A DNA stretch of 64,000 nucleotides from JASHPR01 sp963833885 (GTDB lineage Bacteria > Actinomycetota > Actinomycetes > Streptosporangiales > Streptosporangiaceae): positions 558,001 through 622,000 of the forward strand of contig CAWHZU010000019.1 of assembly GCA_963833885.1 (NCBI GenBank), written 5' to 3'. Position numbers and translations under genes: made by a program. The notes beneath the pieces are model-generated. The model ran no database searches and had not been told where the DNA came from. It saw only the letters and a program-made list of their open reading frames with translations. Position 1 is the first letter of the stretch. The number at the start of each line of letters is the position of its first letter. Shown here in pieces: positions 41,662 through 49,362 of the stretch.

Positions 41662-42632
41662 GCTCTAACCTGTCCGGGGTTGCTGGTCAGGGAGCGGCGC
41701 GCCAGGTCGGCCGCGCCGATCACGCCGGCGTCCGGACCGAGCTGCGCCAGCCGGATCTCGGCGTGCGGACGGTAGGAGCCGCCGGTCAGCGCGTCCGCGA
41801 ACGCGGCCCGTGCCGGGCGGATCAGCAGATCACCAGCTTCCGACACTCCACCGCCGATCACGAAACAGCCCGGGTCGAGGATGGCAGCCAGCGCGGCGAG
41901 GCCCTGGCCGAGCCAGCTTCCGACGATCTCGAAACAGCGCAGGGCCGCTGCGTCTCCCTCGCTGGCGGCCTGGGTGACCTCGCGCCCGTTGATTCCGTCG
42001 GCGTTTCCGCCGCCGAGCTGCAGCAGCCGGACCGCCCCGCCCGGCGAGCGCCTGGCGAACTCGCGCGCCTCGGCGACCAGGGCGCTGCCGCTCGCGTACT
42101 GCTCCCAGCAGCCGCGATTACCGCACCCGCACAGCCGCCCTTCGGGTACGACCCGGTAATGCCCTGGCTCGCCGGCGATCCCCCACCGGCCCCGGTACAG
42201 CTGCCCGTTGATCACGATCCCGGCGCCGATTCCGGTGCCGATAGCGACGAGCATGACGTGCTCGTGGCCGCGCGCGGCGCCGAGCATGGTCTCCGCCCAG
42301 GCGGCGGCGTTCGCGTCGTTCTCCACCACCACGGGCAGGCCTGCGTAGTCCTCGACCCGCTGCCGCAGCGGCTCGTTGCGCCAGGCGAGGTTGGGCGCGA
42401 ATAGCACGCCGGACCCGGCTACGTCGATGAACCCGGCGGCGCCGATGCCGACGGAATCGACCTTGTGCAGGCCGGCCAGCTCGGTGACGGTCTCCCCGAT
42501 CACCTTGGCCGTCAGTTCCGGGCTGCCCGACGGCGTGGCCCGCTTTAGCTTCTCGACGATGCTGCCGTGCTGATCGACCACGCCGGCCGCGACTTTGGTG
42601 CCTCCGACGTCAATCCCGATTGTCAGGCTCAT
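41658..42632 (-). CDS. glkA: ROK-family glucokinase
   Basis: Phosphorylates glucose, and in Streptomyces also mediates carbon repression. The 324-aa protein has SLTIGIDVGGTKVAAGVVD, VENDANAAAWAE, LVAIGTGIGAGIVINGQLYR, the ROK zinc motif GRLCGCGNRGCWEQYASG and FVIGGGVSEAG. ATG at 42632 begins at the conserved DVGGTK motif; the longer open frame is the downstream neighbour's antisense. Its start overlaps the end of the Arg/Asp-repeat protein gene by 23 bp. Confidence 0.95.
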   Translation of the reverse strand: MSLTIGIDVGGTKVAAGVVDQHGSIVEKLKRATPSGSPELTAKVIGETVTELAGLHKVDSVGIGAAGFIDVAGSGVLFAPNLAWRNEPLRQRVEDYAGLPVVVENDANAAAWAETMLGAARGHEHVMLVAIGTGIGAGIVINGQLYRGRWGIAGEPGHYRVVPEGRLCGCGNRGCWEQYASGSALVAEAREFARRSPGGAVRLLQLGGGNADGINGREVTQAASEGDAAALRCFEIVGSWLGQGLAALAAILDPGCFVIGGGVSEAGDLLIRPARAAFADALTGGSYRPHAEIRLAQLGPDAGVIGAADLARRSLTSNPGQVRA

Positions 42633-43314
42633 GGTCCGCCCCTTCGCCAGGCGCGCCCGCGACCGGGAACCGGTCGGTGGGGAACCGGTCGGCGGGGTAG
42701 GCGTCGGCAGGGAATCCCGGCGCACGATCGCCGCGCTGTCCCATCGACATGGCGGCCTCGAACGCGCGCATGGCCTCCTGCACGGCCGCGGCGACCACGT
42801 CGCTCGCGCCGGCCAGCTGCCCGCCCACGCTGGGTGCGGATTCGCGGATCCTGCGGGCGGCGCGGCACACCGGGCACCAGGCACACTCGGGCGCCTCGCC
42901 CGACGGATCGTGCGGCGGCTCGGTGGTGGCCACCTCCCAGACGTTTTCCCGTTCCGCCCGGCCCAGCGTCCTGCGGAATTGCCCGGTCAGCTCCTGGCGC
43001 GCGTTGCGGGCGCTGGACCGGATCAGCCAGCGCTGGAATTCGGCGGTCAGGTCGCGGCCCGCGTCACGACCGCGACCCGCGTCACGACCGCGACCCGCGT
43101 CACGACCGCGACCCGCGTCACGACCGGACGCACGGCCCGAATCGCGACCCGACTCACGGGCCGAATCACGGCCCGACTCACGGGCCGAATCACGGCCCGA
43201 CTCGCGGGCCGAATCACGGCTCGAGTCACGGCCGGACTCATGGCCGCGGCCGACGCTGCGACCGTCGGGTCCGGTGCCGTTGCCGGAGTCGGCATTCTCT
43301 GGCTGCGTGCTCAT
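42610..43314 (-). CDS. Arg/Asp/Ser-repeat protein with CPVC-containing C-terminal domain (DUF5304-like)
   Basis: A 234-aa protein. Residues about 25-87 are a low-complexity stretch of SARESGRD and AGRGRD units (strongly charged, RS/RD-like). The remaining part (NVWEVATTEPPHDPSGEAPE, CAWCPVCRAARRIRE, VGGQLAGASDVVAAAVQEAM) resembles actinobacterial DUF5304 proteins. The CXXCPVC is a possible metal site. The charged tract is encoded by two DNA repeats (43058-43126 and 43139-43234). The gene overlaps the glkA start and the SRPBCC gene stop, suggesting co-translation. Function unknown. Confidence 0.75.
   Translation of the reverse strand: MSTQPENADSGNGTGPDGRSVGRGHESGRDSSRDSARESGRDSARESGRDSARESGRDSGRASGRDAGRGRDAGRGRDAGRGRDAGRDLTAEFQRWLIRSSARNARQELTGQFRRTLGRAERENVWEVATTEPPHDPSGEAPECAWCPVCRAARRIRESAPSVGGQLAGASDVVAAAVQEAMRAFEAAMSMGQRGDRAPGFPADAYPADRFPTDRFPVAGAPGEGADHEPDNRD
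43058..43234. repeat. Two tandem repeat families inside the Arg/Asp-repeat gene
   Basis: Family A: an 18-bp unit CCCGCGTCACGACCGCGA, about 3.8 copies at 43058-43126. Family B: a 24-bp unit beginning GAATCACGGCCCGACTCACG, four copies with a few changes at 43139-43234. Both are multiples of three, so copy-number change would lengthen or shorten the charged tract without frameshift. Confidence 0.9.
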
Positions 43315-43757
43315 TCAGCTCTCCCGATGGTCTCGGCTCGAGACTTGAGCCCCTTCAGCGCGGTGTCGACGATCGTCTTCTCCGCGCGGCGTTTGAGTAT
43401 CCCCGGCATCGGCACCCTGATGCTCACGGCGAGCTCGTAGGTCACCTCGGTGCCGTCGCCACGGTCCGCCAGCTCGTAGCCCCCGGACATCTCGGAGATA
43501 ACCGACCCGGGCTCGGCCAGATTCCAGTGAACCCGCGCGTCCCCGTCCCAGTCGTAGCCGAGCACGTAGCTGTCCTTGATCACTCCGGCATCCAGCGTGA
43601 ACCGGACCGTCGCGGCCCGCCCGTCCGCTGAGGACAGGACCTCGGCGCCGCGCACGCCGGTCGCCCACTCCGGGTACGCGGCGAAGTCGGCGATCACCGC
43701 CATGATGTCTTTCCGCGGCATCCCGATGACGATGCTCGACGTGGTCCTGTCTGCCAT
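43311..43757 (-). CDS. SRPBCC (polyketide cyclase/START-like) protein
   Basis: A 148-aa protein with the typical core: SSIVIGMPRKDIMAVIADFA followed by AYPEWATGVRGAEVL, DSYVLGYDWDGDARVHW, VISEMSGGYELADRGDGTEV and VPMPGILKRRAEKTI. The fold binds hydrophobic ligands; role unknown. Overlaps the following gene as ATGA (43311-43314), hence one operon SRPBCC, Arg/Asp protein, glkA in transcription order. Confidence 0.88.
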   Translation of the reverse strand: MADRTTSSIVIGMPRKDIMAVIADFAAYPEWATGVRGAEVLSSADGRAATVRFTLDAGVIKDSYVLGYDWDGDARVHWNLAEPGSVISEMSGGYELADRGDGTEVTYELAVSIRVPMPGILKRRAEKTIVDTALKGLKSRAETIGRAE

Positions 43758-43784
43758 GCACGGAGCGTACCTCGCCCTGGCGGG

Positions 43785-44552
43785 CTACCACTCCAGCGCG
43801 TAGGGCGTCCCGGTGGCGCGAAAGTGCCCGACGTTGACGCACTCGGTGCGGCCGATCTGGATCCGGCTGGCCAGCGGCTGATGCACGTGCCCGAAGAGGG
43901 CGTACCGCGGCTGGGTGGTCCGCACGGCGTCGAGCAGGGCCTGGCTGCCACGCTCCATCCGGCGGGCCACGGTGTCGAACAGCAGGTCCGGCACGTCCGG
44001 CGGGATGTGCGCGCAGAGCACGTCCACCTGGCCGACTGCCGCCACCTTGGCGGCGAAGTCCTCGTCGGCGATCTCGTTCGGCGTCCGGTAGACCGTGCGC
44101 AGGCCGCCGCCGACGAAGCCGAAAGACCAGCCGCCGATCTCCACCCGCTCTCCGTCGAGCACCTGATGCCCGGAACGCAGGTGCGGGGCCCACATCCGCG
44201 GAATGTCGACGTTGCCGTAGGTGAGGTAGGCAGGCGCTGGCAGCGCGGCGAACAGCTCCGCGTACTGCCGCGACGCCGCGGCCTCCACGTGGGTGCGCGG
44301 GTCGCCGTCAAGGCCGGCCCACAGCTGCGCCGACATCTTTCTGGCCTCGTCGAACCGCTGCGCCGTGCGCAGCGCGATGAACTCCTTGGCTGCTTGGGCA
44401 CCGAACAGATCGGGAAAGATCCCCTTCGCGTGGTCCGCGTAGTCAACGAACAGCAGCAGGTCACCCAGGCAGATCAGTGCGTCAGCGCCGTCCCCGGCGG
44501 CGGCAAGCGCATCGGTCCGGCCATGCACATCGCTGACCACGTGCACTCTCAT
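43785..44552 (-). CDS. Metallophosphoesterase
   Basis: A 255-aa calcineurin-type phosphoesterase: MRVHVVSDVHGRTDALAAAG (D and H ligands), ICLGDLLLFVDY, YLTYGNVDIP, VLCAHIPPDV and ALFGHVHQPLASR supply the dinuclear metal site. Substrate unknown. ATG at 44552 begins the first metal motif; upstream GTG at 44558 is possible. 27 bp upstream of the SRPBCC gene on the same strand, so probably in the same operon. Divergent from the acyl-CoA synthetase. Confidence 0.88.
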   Translation of the reverse strand: MRVHVVSDVHGRTDALAAAGDGADALICLGDLLLFVDYADHAKGIFPDLFGAQAAKEFIALRTAQRFDEARKMSAQLWAGLDGDPRTHVEAAASRQYAELFAALPAPAYLTYGNVDIPRMWAPHLRSGHQVLDGERVEIGGWSFGFVGGGLRTVYRTPNEIADEDFAAKVAAVGQVDVLCAHIPPDVPDLLFDTVARRMERGSQALLDAVRTTQPRYALFGHVHQPLASRIQIGRTECVNVGHFRATGTPYALEW

Positions 44553-44646
44553 GCACACACCCTAGGCAAATCCTGTCAGGTGCAGTAATAGAGCCGGCCG
44601 CCACGGCGGTATAGGTTCATGAAGATCAGGTCAGACAGGAGACATC

Positions 44647-46488
44647 GTGCGCGAGTACAGCATCCCCGCCCTGGTCGACGTCCCCGCGACGGCCAGCCTT
44701 GCCGACGTGGTGTTCACCCGCGCCGCCAGTCAGCCGCACTCGGTCATAATGCGCAGGCTCGACGGCGGCGGGCCGGGAGCGCCGGGAGCGCCAGGCGAAC
44801 CAAACGGGCCGAGCGGATGGCGTGACGTCACCGCCGGGCAGTTCCGCGACGAGGTGACGGCCCTGGCCAAGGGACTCATCGCGGCCGGCGTCAGCCCGGG
44901 CGACCGGGTCGCGCTGATGTCGCGGACGCGGTACGAGTGGACCCTGGTCGACTACGCGATCTGGGCCGCGGGCGCGGTCACCGTGCCGATCTACGAGACC
45001 TCGTCGGCCGAGCAGGTCGAGTGGATCCTGAGCGACTCGGGCGCCAGTGCCGCGTTCGCCGAGACGCAGGCGCACGCCGACGCGATCCGCCAGGCCGACG
45101 TCGCCGCCGTCCAGAACGTCTGGCTGATCGAGGGCCCGGACGGCACGGTCGCCGGCCCGGACGGTGCCAGCGTCACCGACGAGCAGCTCGAGCAGCACCG
45201 TACCGCGCGCAAGGCGGCTGACCTCGCGACGATCATCTACACCTCGGGAACCACAGGCCGCCCCAAGGGGTGCCAGATCACCCACGGCAACCTGCTCTCC
45301 GACGTCAGGAACGCGGTCGAGGGCTCGCTCGTGGAGGTGTTCGAGATCGCCGGCAGCTCGACCCTGCTGTTCCTGCCGCTGGCGCATTCGTTCGCCCGGA
45401 TCATCCAGGTCGGCTGCCTGGAATCCGGCGCGATCCTGGGGCACTGGCCCGACACCAGGACACTGGCCAAGGCCCTGCCCGAGTTCCGGCCCACGTTCCT
45501 GCTCGCCGTGCCGCGGGTGTTCGAGAAGGTCTACAACACCGCGGTGCAGCAGGCTTCGGCGAGCAAGGCGAAGAGCCGGATCTTCGACGCCGCCGCTGCC
45601 ACCGCCGTCGCCTGGAGCCAGGCCGCCAGCTCCGACGGCGCCGCTCCCGGCCAGGCGCTCCGGCTGCGCCACGCGCTGTTCGACCGGCTCGTCTACGCCA
45701 AGCTCAGGGCCGCGGTCGGCGGGAAGGTGGCGTACGCGGTGTCCGGCGGTGCCCCGCTCGGCGAGCGGCTCGGCCACTTCTTCCGCGGCGCCGGCATCAC
45801 GATCCTGGAGGGCTACGGGCTGACCGAGACGTCGGCGGCGGCCACGGTCAACCGGCCGAGCCGCAACAAGATCGGCACGGTCGGCCCGCCGCTGCCCGGG
45901 GTCGCGATCAAGATTGCCGACGACGGCGAGATCCTGCTCCGGGGCCCGAACGTCTTCCCTGGCTACTGGCACAACGACGCGGCGACCGCCGAGGTGCTCG
46001 ACCCCGAGGGGTGGTTCGGCACCGGGGACGTCGGCGGCCTGGACGAGGAGGGCTTCCTGCAGGTCACCGGGCGGAAGAAGGAGCTCATCGTCACCGCGGG
46101 CGGCAAGAACGTGGCGCCGGCCGTGCTCGAGGACAGGCTCCGTGCCAGCCCGCTGATCAGCCAGTGCGTCGTGGTCGGCGACGGCCGCCCGTACATCGCC
46201 TGCCTGATCACCCTGGACGAGGAAGGCCTGGAGTTCTGGCGCAAGCAGCACGGGCTCGCAGCCGACGCGGACGTGACCGACAACCCGGAGCTGACGGCGG
46301 ACATCCAGGCGGCCGTCGACGAGGCCAACAAGGCGGTCTCCCGCGCCGAGTCCATCCGGCGCTTCCGCGTCCTGCCCTCGGACTTCACCGAGGAGAATGG
46401 ATACCTCACGCCGTCGCTGAAGGTGCGCAGGAACCTCGTCATCAAGGACTTTGCCGCAGATATCGAGGCTCTTTACAACCGCCCTTAA
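44647..46488 (+). CDS. Long-chain fatty-acid-CoA ligase (FadD15-type)
   Basis: An AMP-forming acyl-CoA synthetase, 613 aa. AMP motif TIIYTSGTTGRPKGCQITHG, LPLAHSFARIIQV, ILEGYGLTETSAAATVN, GWFGTGDVGGLDEEGFLQVT and a terminal lysine near SLKVRRNLVIKD. Activates long-chain fatty acids to acyl-CoA. The coding end and stop sit in a 31-bp-period duplication. Converges on the glycosyltransferase gene. Confidence 0.94.
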   Translation: MREYSIPALVDVPATASLADVVFTRAASQPHSVIMRRLDGGGPGAPGAPGEPNGPSGWRDVTAGQFRDEVTALAKGLIAAGVSPGDRVALMSRTRYEWTLVDYAIWAAGAVTVPIYETSSAEQVEWILSDSGASAAFAETQAHADAIRQADVAAVQNVWLIEGPDGTVAGPDGASVTDEQLEQHRTARKAADLATIIYTSGTTGRPKGCQITHGNLLSDVRNAVEGSLVEVFEIAGSSTLLFLPLAHSFARIIQVGCLESGAILGHWPDTRTLAKALPEFRPTFLLAVPRVFEKVYNTAVQQASASKAKSRIFDAAAATAVAWSQAASSDGAAPGQALRLRHALFDRLVYAKLRAAVGGKVAYAVSGGAPLGERLGHFFRGAGITILEGYGLTETSAAATVNRPSRNKIGTVGPPLPGVAIKIADDGEILLRGPNVFPGYWHNDAATAEVLDPEGWFGTGDVGGLDEEGFLQVTGRKKELIVTAGGKNVAPAVLEDRLRASPLISQCVVVGDGRPYIACLITLDEEGLEFWRKQHGLAADADVTDNPELTADIQAAVDEANKAVSRAESIRRFRVLPSDFTEENGYLTPSLKVRRNLVIKDFAADIEALYNRP

Positions 46489-46525
46489 CGGGTACTCCGG
46501 CCGCTACAACCGCCCTTAACGGGTA
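46474..46525. repeat. Tandem duplication of the fadD gene end
   Basis: A 21-bp unit starting TACAACCGCCCTTAACGGG occurs at 46474-46494 and 46505-46525 (period 31 bp). The first copy carries the gene's last codons and TAA stop. Confidence 0.9.
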
Positions 46526-46537
46526 GCCCCGACCCGG

Positions 46538-47695
46538 TCACGCCGACCCCGGGGCCGGTCCGGCCAGGATCGCCATGAGCCGGTCGGCGACCAGCTCCCA
46601 GCGCCACTCCCGGTCGACCCAGGCCGCGCCCTTCTCCCCCATGGCGCGCGCGCCCGCCGGGTCGGCCAGCAGCCCGGCGATCCGGTCGGCGACGCCGGCC
46701 ACGTCGCGCCCCGGCACCACGTAGCCGGTCTCGCCGGGCAGGATCGCGTCCGGCGCCCCGCCCGAGTCGCCGCCCACGACCGGCAGCCCCGAAGCCGAGG
46801 CCTCCAGGTAGACGATCCCGAGCCCCTCCACGTCCAGGCCGCCGCGGCGGGTCCGGCACGGCATCGCGAACACGTCCCCCGCGTCGTAGTACGCGGGCAG
46901 GTCGGCCGCCGGCACCGGGCCGGTGAACACGACCGAATCCGCGACCCCGGCCCGCTGGGCCAGCCGGCCGAGCTTCGCCCGGTACGGCCCGTCCCCGACG
47001 AGCAGCAGCGCCGGGCCGCCGCGGGCCGTGGCGAGCACCTGCGGCCAGGCCCGGATCAGCGTGTCCTGGCCCTTGCGCGGAACCATCCGCGACACGCAGA
47101 CGACCACAGGGCGCTCCCCGAGGCCGAGCCGCTCCCTGACCGCGTCCCCGCCGGCGCCGGGCCGGAACGAGGCGTTGTCCACCCCCGGCGCCAGCCGTAC
47201 CATGCGCGCCGCTGCCTGCGCGGACAGCGCCCGTGCGAGCCGGACCCGGAAGTACTCGCCCAGGTAGGTGAGCACGTCCACCTCGTCGCCGATCCTGCGC
47301 AGCAGCGATCTCGCCCCGGGCAGCGCCGCCCAGCCGGCCTCGTGGCCGTGGGTGATCGCGACGATCCGGCCGGCCCCGGCCCGGCGCAGCGACGGCGCCA
47401 GCAGCCCGAGCGGCGCCGCCGCCCCGAACAGGACCGTGTCGCAGCCGTGCTCCGCGAGGATCCGGCTCGCCCGTCTGGCGACCGACGGCACCGGCAGCAT
47501 CAGCGAGGTCGGGTGCCGGATCACGGGGAACGGCTGGCGGGCGTCAAACTCGGCGGCGCCCTCCCAGCGTGGCGCGTAAACGACGACGGACCCAGCGGGC
47601 ATCCGCGAGGCGAGCGCGTGCACGAACGACTGAATCCCGCCGCGGCGCGGCGGGAAGTCGTTGCTGACGATCAGGACCTTGGGCACGGCTCTCAT
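46538..47695 (-). CDS. GT4 glycosyltransferase (PimB/mannosyltransferase-like)
   Basis: A 385-aa retaining glycosyltransferase with a GT-B fold: VLIVSNDFPPRRGGIQSFVH, THGHEAGWA, RLAPGVDNASFRPG, VVCVSRMVPRKGQDTLIRAW, LLVGDGPYRAKLGRL and the EX7E pair in EGLGIVYLEASASGLPVVGG. It resembles PimB, which adds mannose to phosphatidylinositol mannosides, but the acceptor cannot be decided. ATG at 47695 or GTG at 47686 are candidates. Same strand as NlpC/P60 but separated by a hairpin. Confidence 0.9.
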   Translation of the reverse strand: MRAVPKVLIVSNDFPPRRGGIQSFVHALASRMPAGSVVVYAPRWEGAAEFDARQPFPVIRHPTSLMLPVPSVARRASRILAEHGCDTVLFGAAAPLGLLAPSLRRAGAGRIVAITHGHEAGWAALPGARSLLRRIGDEVDVLTYLGEYFRVRLARALSAQAAARMVRLAPGVDNASFRPGAGGDAVRERLGLGERPVVVCVSRMVPRKGQDTLIRAWPQVLATARGGPALLLVGDGPYRAKLGRLAQRAGVADSVVFTGPVPAADLPAYYDAGDVFAMPCRTRRGGLDVEGLGIVYLEASASGLPVVGGDSGGAPDAILPGETGYVVPGRDVAGVADRIAGLLADPAGARAMGEKGAAWVDREWRWELVADRLMAILAGPAPGSA

Positions 47696-47721
47696 CTTCG
47701 CCCTACCCAGTACCTCTTTGC

Positions 47722-47760
47722 CCCACCCGGGCCCTCCCCGGCCCACCCGGGCCCTCCCCG
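47722..47760. repeat. 20-bp-period direct repeat upstream of the glycosyltransferase gene
   Basis: CCCACCCGGGCCCTCCCCG at 47722-47740 and 47742-47760, with a 1-bp joint. In the promoter side of the glycosyltransferase gene. Confidence 0.85.
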
Positions 47761-47768
47761 GGTCACTC

Positions 47769-47795
47769 GGCCCTCCGGCGGATGTCCGGAGGGCC
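47769..47795 (-). terminator. Hairpin downstream of the NlpC/P60 gene
   Basis: Arms GGCCCTCCGG (47769-47778) and CCGGAGGGCC (47786-47795), 7-nt loop CGGATGT, 51 bp beyond the stop of the NlpC/P60 gene (minus). Rho-independent-like without U-tract. Confidence 0.65.
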
Positions 47796-47845
47796 AAGGG
47801 TGGGCTGGGTGGGGCCGAAGAGCCTACGGCCGGACGGCACCGGGC

Positions 47846-48910
47846 CTACGGGCGAACAGCCCCGTCGAAGTTCTCCTGGTACCAGCCGGTGAACGCGACT
47901 TCCTGGACATCCTCGCCCGTTTGCGGCGCGTCTATGAGTTCGTTGTTACCAACGTAGATTCCGACGTGCCCGTCGCCGATGAACTCCAGGATGTCGCCGG
48001 GCTCGAGGTCGGATTCCGGCACCGCTGGCAGGCCAGCCTGCTCCTCGCTGGTGCGCGGGATCGCCACGCCGGCGGCTGCCCAGGCGGCCTGCGTCAGGCC
48101 GGAGCAGTCGTACCCGTCGTTGCACGGTCCGGTGCCGCCGAACACGTACGGGCAGCCGATCTTGGAGAAGGCGAACGCCACGGCCTTCTCCCCCTGGGAG
48201 ACGTCCGGGAGCGGGTCGGGTGCGCCGATGCTGCCGCCCGTGGAGGCGGCGCCGCCGGGGCCGGTGCCGGCCTGCTGAGCCGGGGTGAGCTGGTCGAGCA
48301 GCGACTTCTGCTGGTTGATCAGCTTGTTAACTGAGGCCTTCTGCCCGGCCAGCTTGTCCTTGAGCGCGAGGATGCCGGCCCTGACCCGGCGCGCGGACGC
48401 CTGCGCGTTGGCGAGCTGGCGGGCCACCGTGAGGAACGCGGTCATCTTGGCGGTGTTGTCCGACGACAGCTCGAGCAGGATCGAGGACTGGTCGAGGATC
48501 TTCTGCGGGTTGTTCGAGTCGAGCAGCGCCTCCGGGGTGTTGAGGCTGCCGTCCTCGTAGGCGGTCGCGGCGATCTGCGCGACCACGGCTCGCATCGACT
48601 TGAACCGGCCCTCGTAGCGCGCCGCTGCGGTGTTCGCGAGCGCGAGCTGCTGGTTGGCCGAGGAAACCTGCTGCTGCACCTGGTCGTATCGCTGATCGAG
48701 CTGCTGCAGTTGGTTGTTCAGCTTGTCGAGCTTCTGCTGGACCTGGGTGACCGTGGGCTTCGGCGCCGCGGCCGCACCGCTGGCCATCACGAGCGCGCCG
48801 ACGGCGACCAGTCCGAACGACACGGCGACGCCGCGGCTGCGCCAGGTGCGCAGGACGCTGAATGGGCGGAAAACACGGGCAAGAGAACTACTCAGTGACC
48901 GCGTACGCAC
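47846..48910 (-). CDS. Secreted NlpC/P60 peptidoglycan hydrolase
   Basis: A 354-aa RipA-like endopeptidase. N-terminal signal sequence (VSFGLVAVGALVMASGAAAA), then a coiled-coil region rich in Gln/Leu (VQQKLDKLNNQLQQLDQRYD, SSANQQLALANTA and further), a Gly/Ser linker and an NlpC/P60 domain with catalytic Cys in YDCSGLTQ, His in DGHVGIYVG and a polar residue further on. Cleaves peptide cross-bridges in cell separation or resuscitation. GTG at 48910. The mRNA leader carries a c-di-AMP riboswitch, a known arrangement for actinobacterial cell-wall hydrolases. Confidence 0.94.
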   Translation of the reverse strand: MRTRSLSSSLARVFRPFSVLRTWRSRGVAVSFGLVAVGALVMASGAAAAPKPTVTQVQQKLDKLNNQLQQLDQRYDQVQQQVSSANQQLALANTAAARYEGRFKSMRAVVAQIAATAYEDGSLNTPEALLDSNNPQKILDQSSILLELSSDNTAKMTAFLTVARQLANAQASARRVRAGILALKDKLAGQKASVNKLINQQKSLLDQLTPAQQAGTGPGGAASTGGSIGAPDPLPDVSQGEKAVAFAFSKIGCPYVFGGTGPCNDGYDCSGLTQAAWAAAGVAIPRTSEEQAGLPAVPESDLEPGDILEFIGDGHVGIYVGNNELIDAPQTGEDVQEVAFTGWYQENFDGAVRP

Positions 48911-48938
48911 GTGCGTGACACGCTCCTTCTTCCACTTT

Positions 48939-49102
48939 CCGCCTACCGGGTGAGCTGACGGGTTCGGGCTGTGGAAGCGCGCCCTACGGTCCAGCCCGCC
49001 GCAGCGGGCCGATCCGATTCACCCCTGGAGCATCCCTGGCCTGCGCCCGGTGGTCCTCCGGTGGTTCCCCGGCTCTCCGGCTAGCCCGGAGGCTAGCGGC
49101 GG
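48939..49102 (-). ncRNA. c-di-AMP (ydaO-yuaA type) riboswitch
   Basis: On the minus strand the leader contains the conserved blocks GGGGAACCA, GGGGTGAATC, CGTAGGG and GCCCGAACCCGTCAGCTCAC, then CCCGGTAGGCG. The 5' GCCGCTAGCC and 3' GGTAGGCGG form the closing P1 helix. The order and spacing match the ydaO family, which binds c-di-AMP and usually turns the downstream gene off when the ligand is high. It lies 29 bp before the NlpC/P60 start. ACGCACGTGCGT (48905-48916) is a palindrome over the GTG start and could be part of the expression platform. Confidence 0.9.
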
Positions 49103-49226
49103 AAACTCGACGGCGGCCGATCGCCGTCGCCATTGCGGCGACTGCTGAGCGATGCGGCTCGCTGCACGACACTAGTGATACCGAGGTGGTGTATTCAACC
49201 ACTTCGCGAACTCTCGCATCGGCCGT

Positions 49227-49317
49227 TTCTGCGCGGGGCACCTGCGCGAGGTGCGGCGAGACCTCCCGCGGCTTCTGCGCGGGGCACCTGCGCGAGGTGC
49301 GCCGAGACCTCCTGCGG
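49227..49317. repeat. 46-bp-period direct repeat upstream of the exonuclease gene
   Basis: Two 45-bp copies, 49227-49271 and 49273-49317, beginning TTCTGCGCGGGGCACCTGCG with a few substitutions. Each contains the hairpin GCACCTGCGCGAGGTGC. They lie in the 452-bp spacer (48911-49362) that also holds the riboswitch; no other gene there. Confidence 0.9.
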
Positions 49318-49362
49318 CGCGGGAGGACCAGAACTGTCGGCGGGTAGTTCTACGGTGATCAT

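Noticed and set aside
43058..43234. Repeat array considered as CRISPR
   Set aside because: Units are contiguous, without spacers, in frame inside a protein gene, and no cas gene is near.
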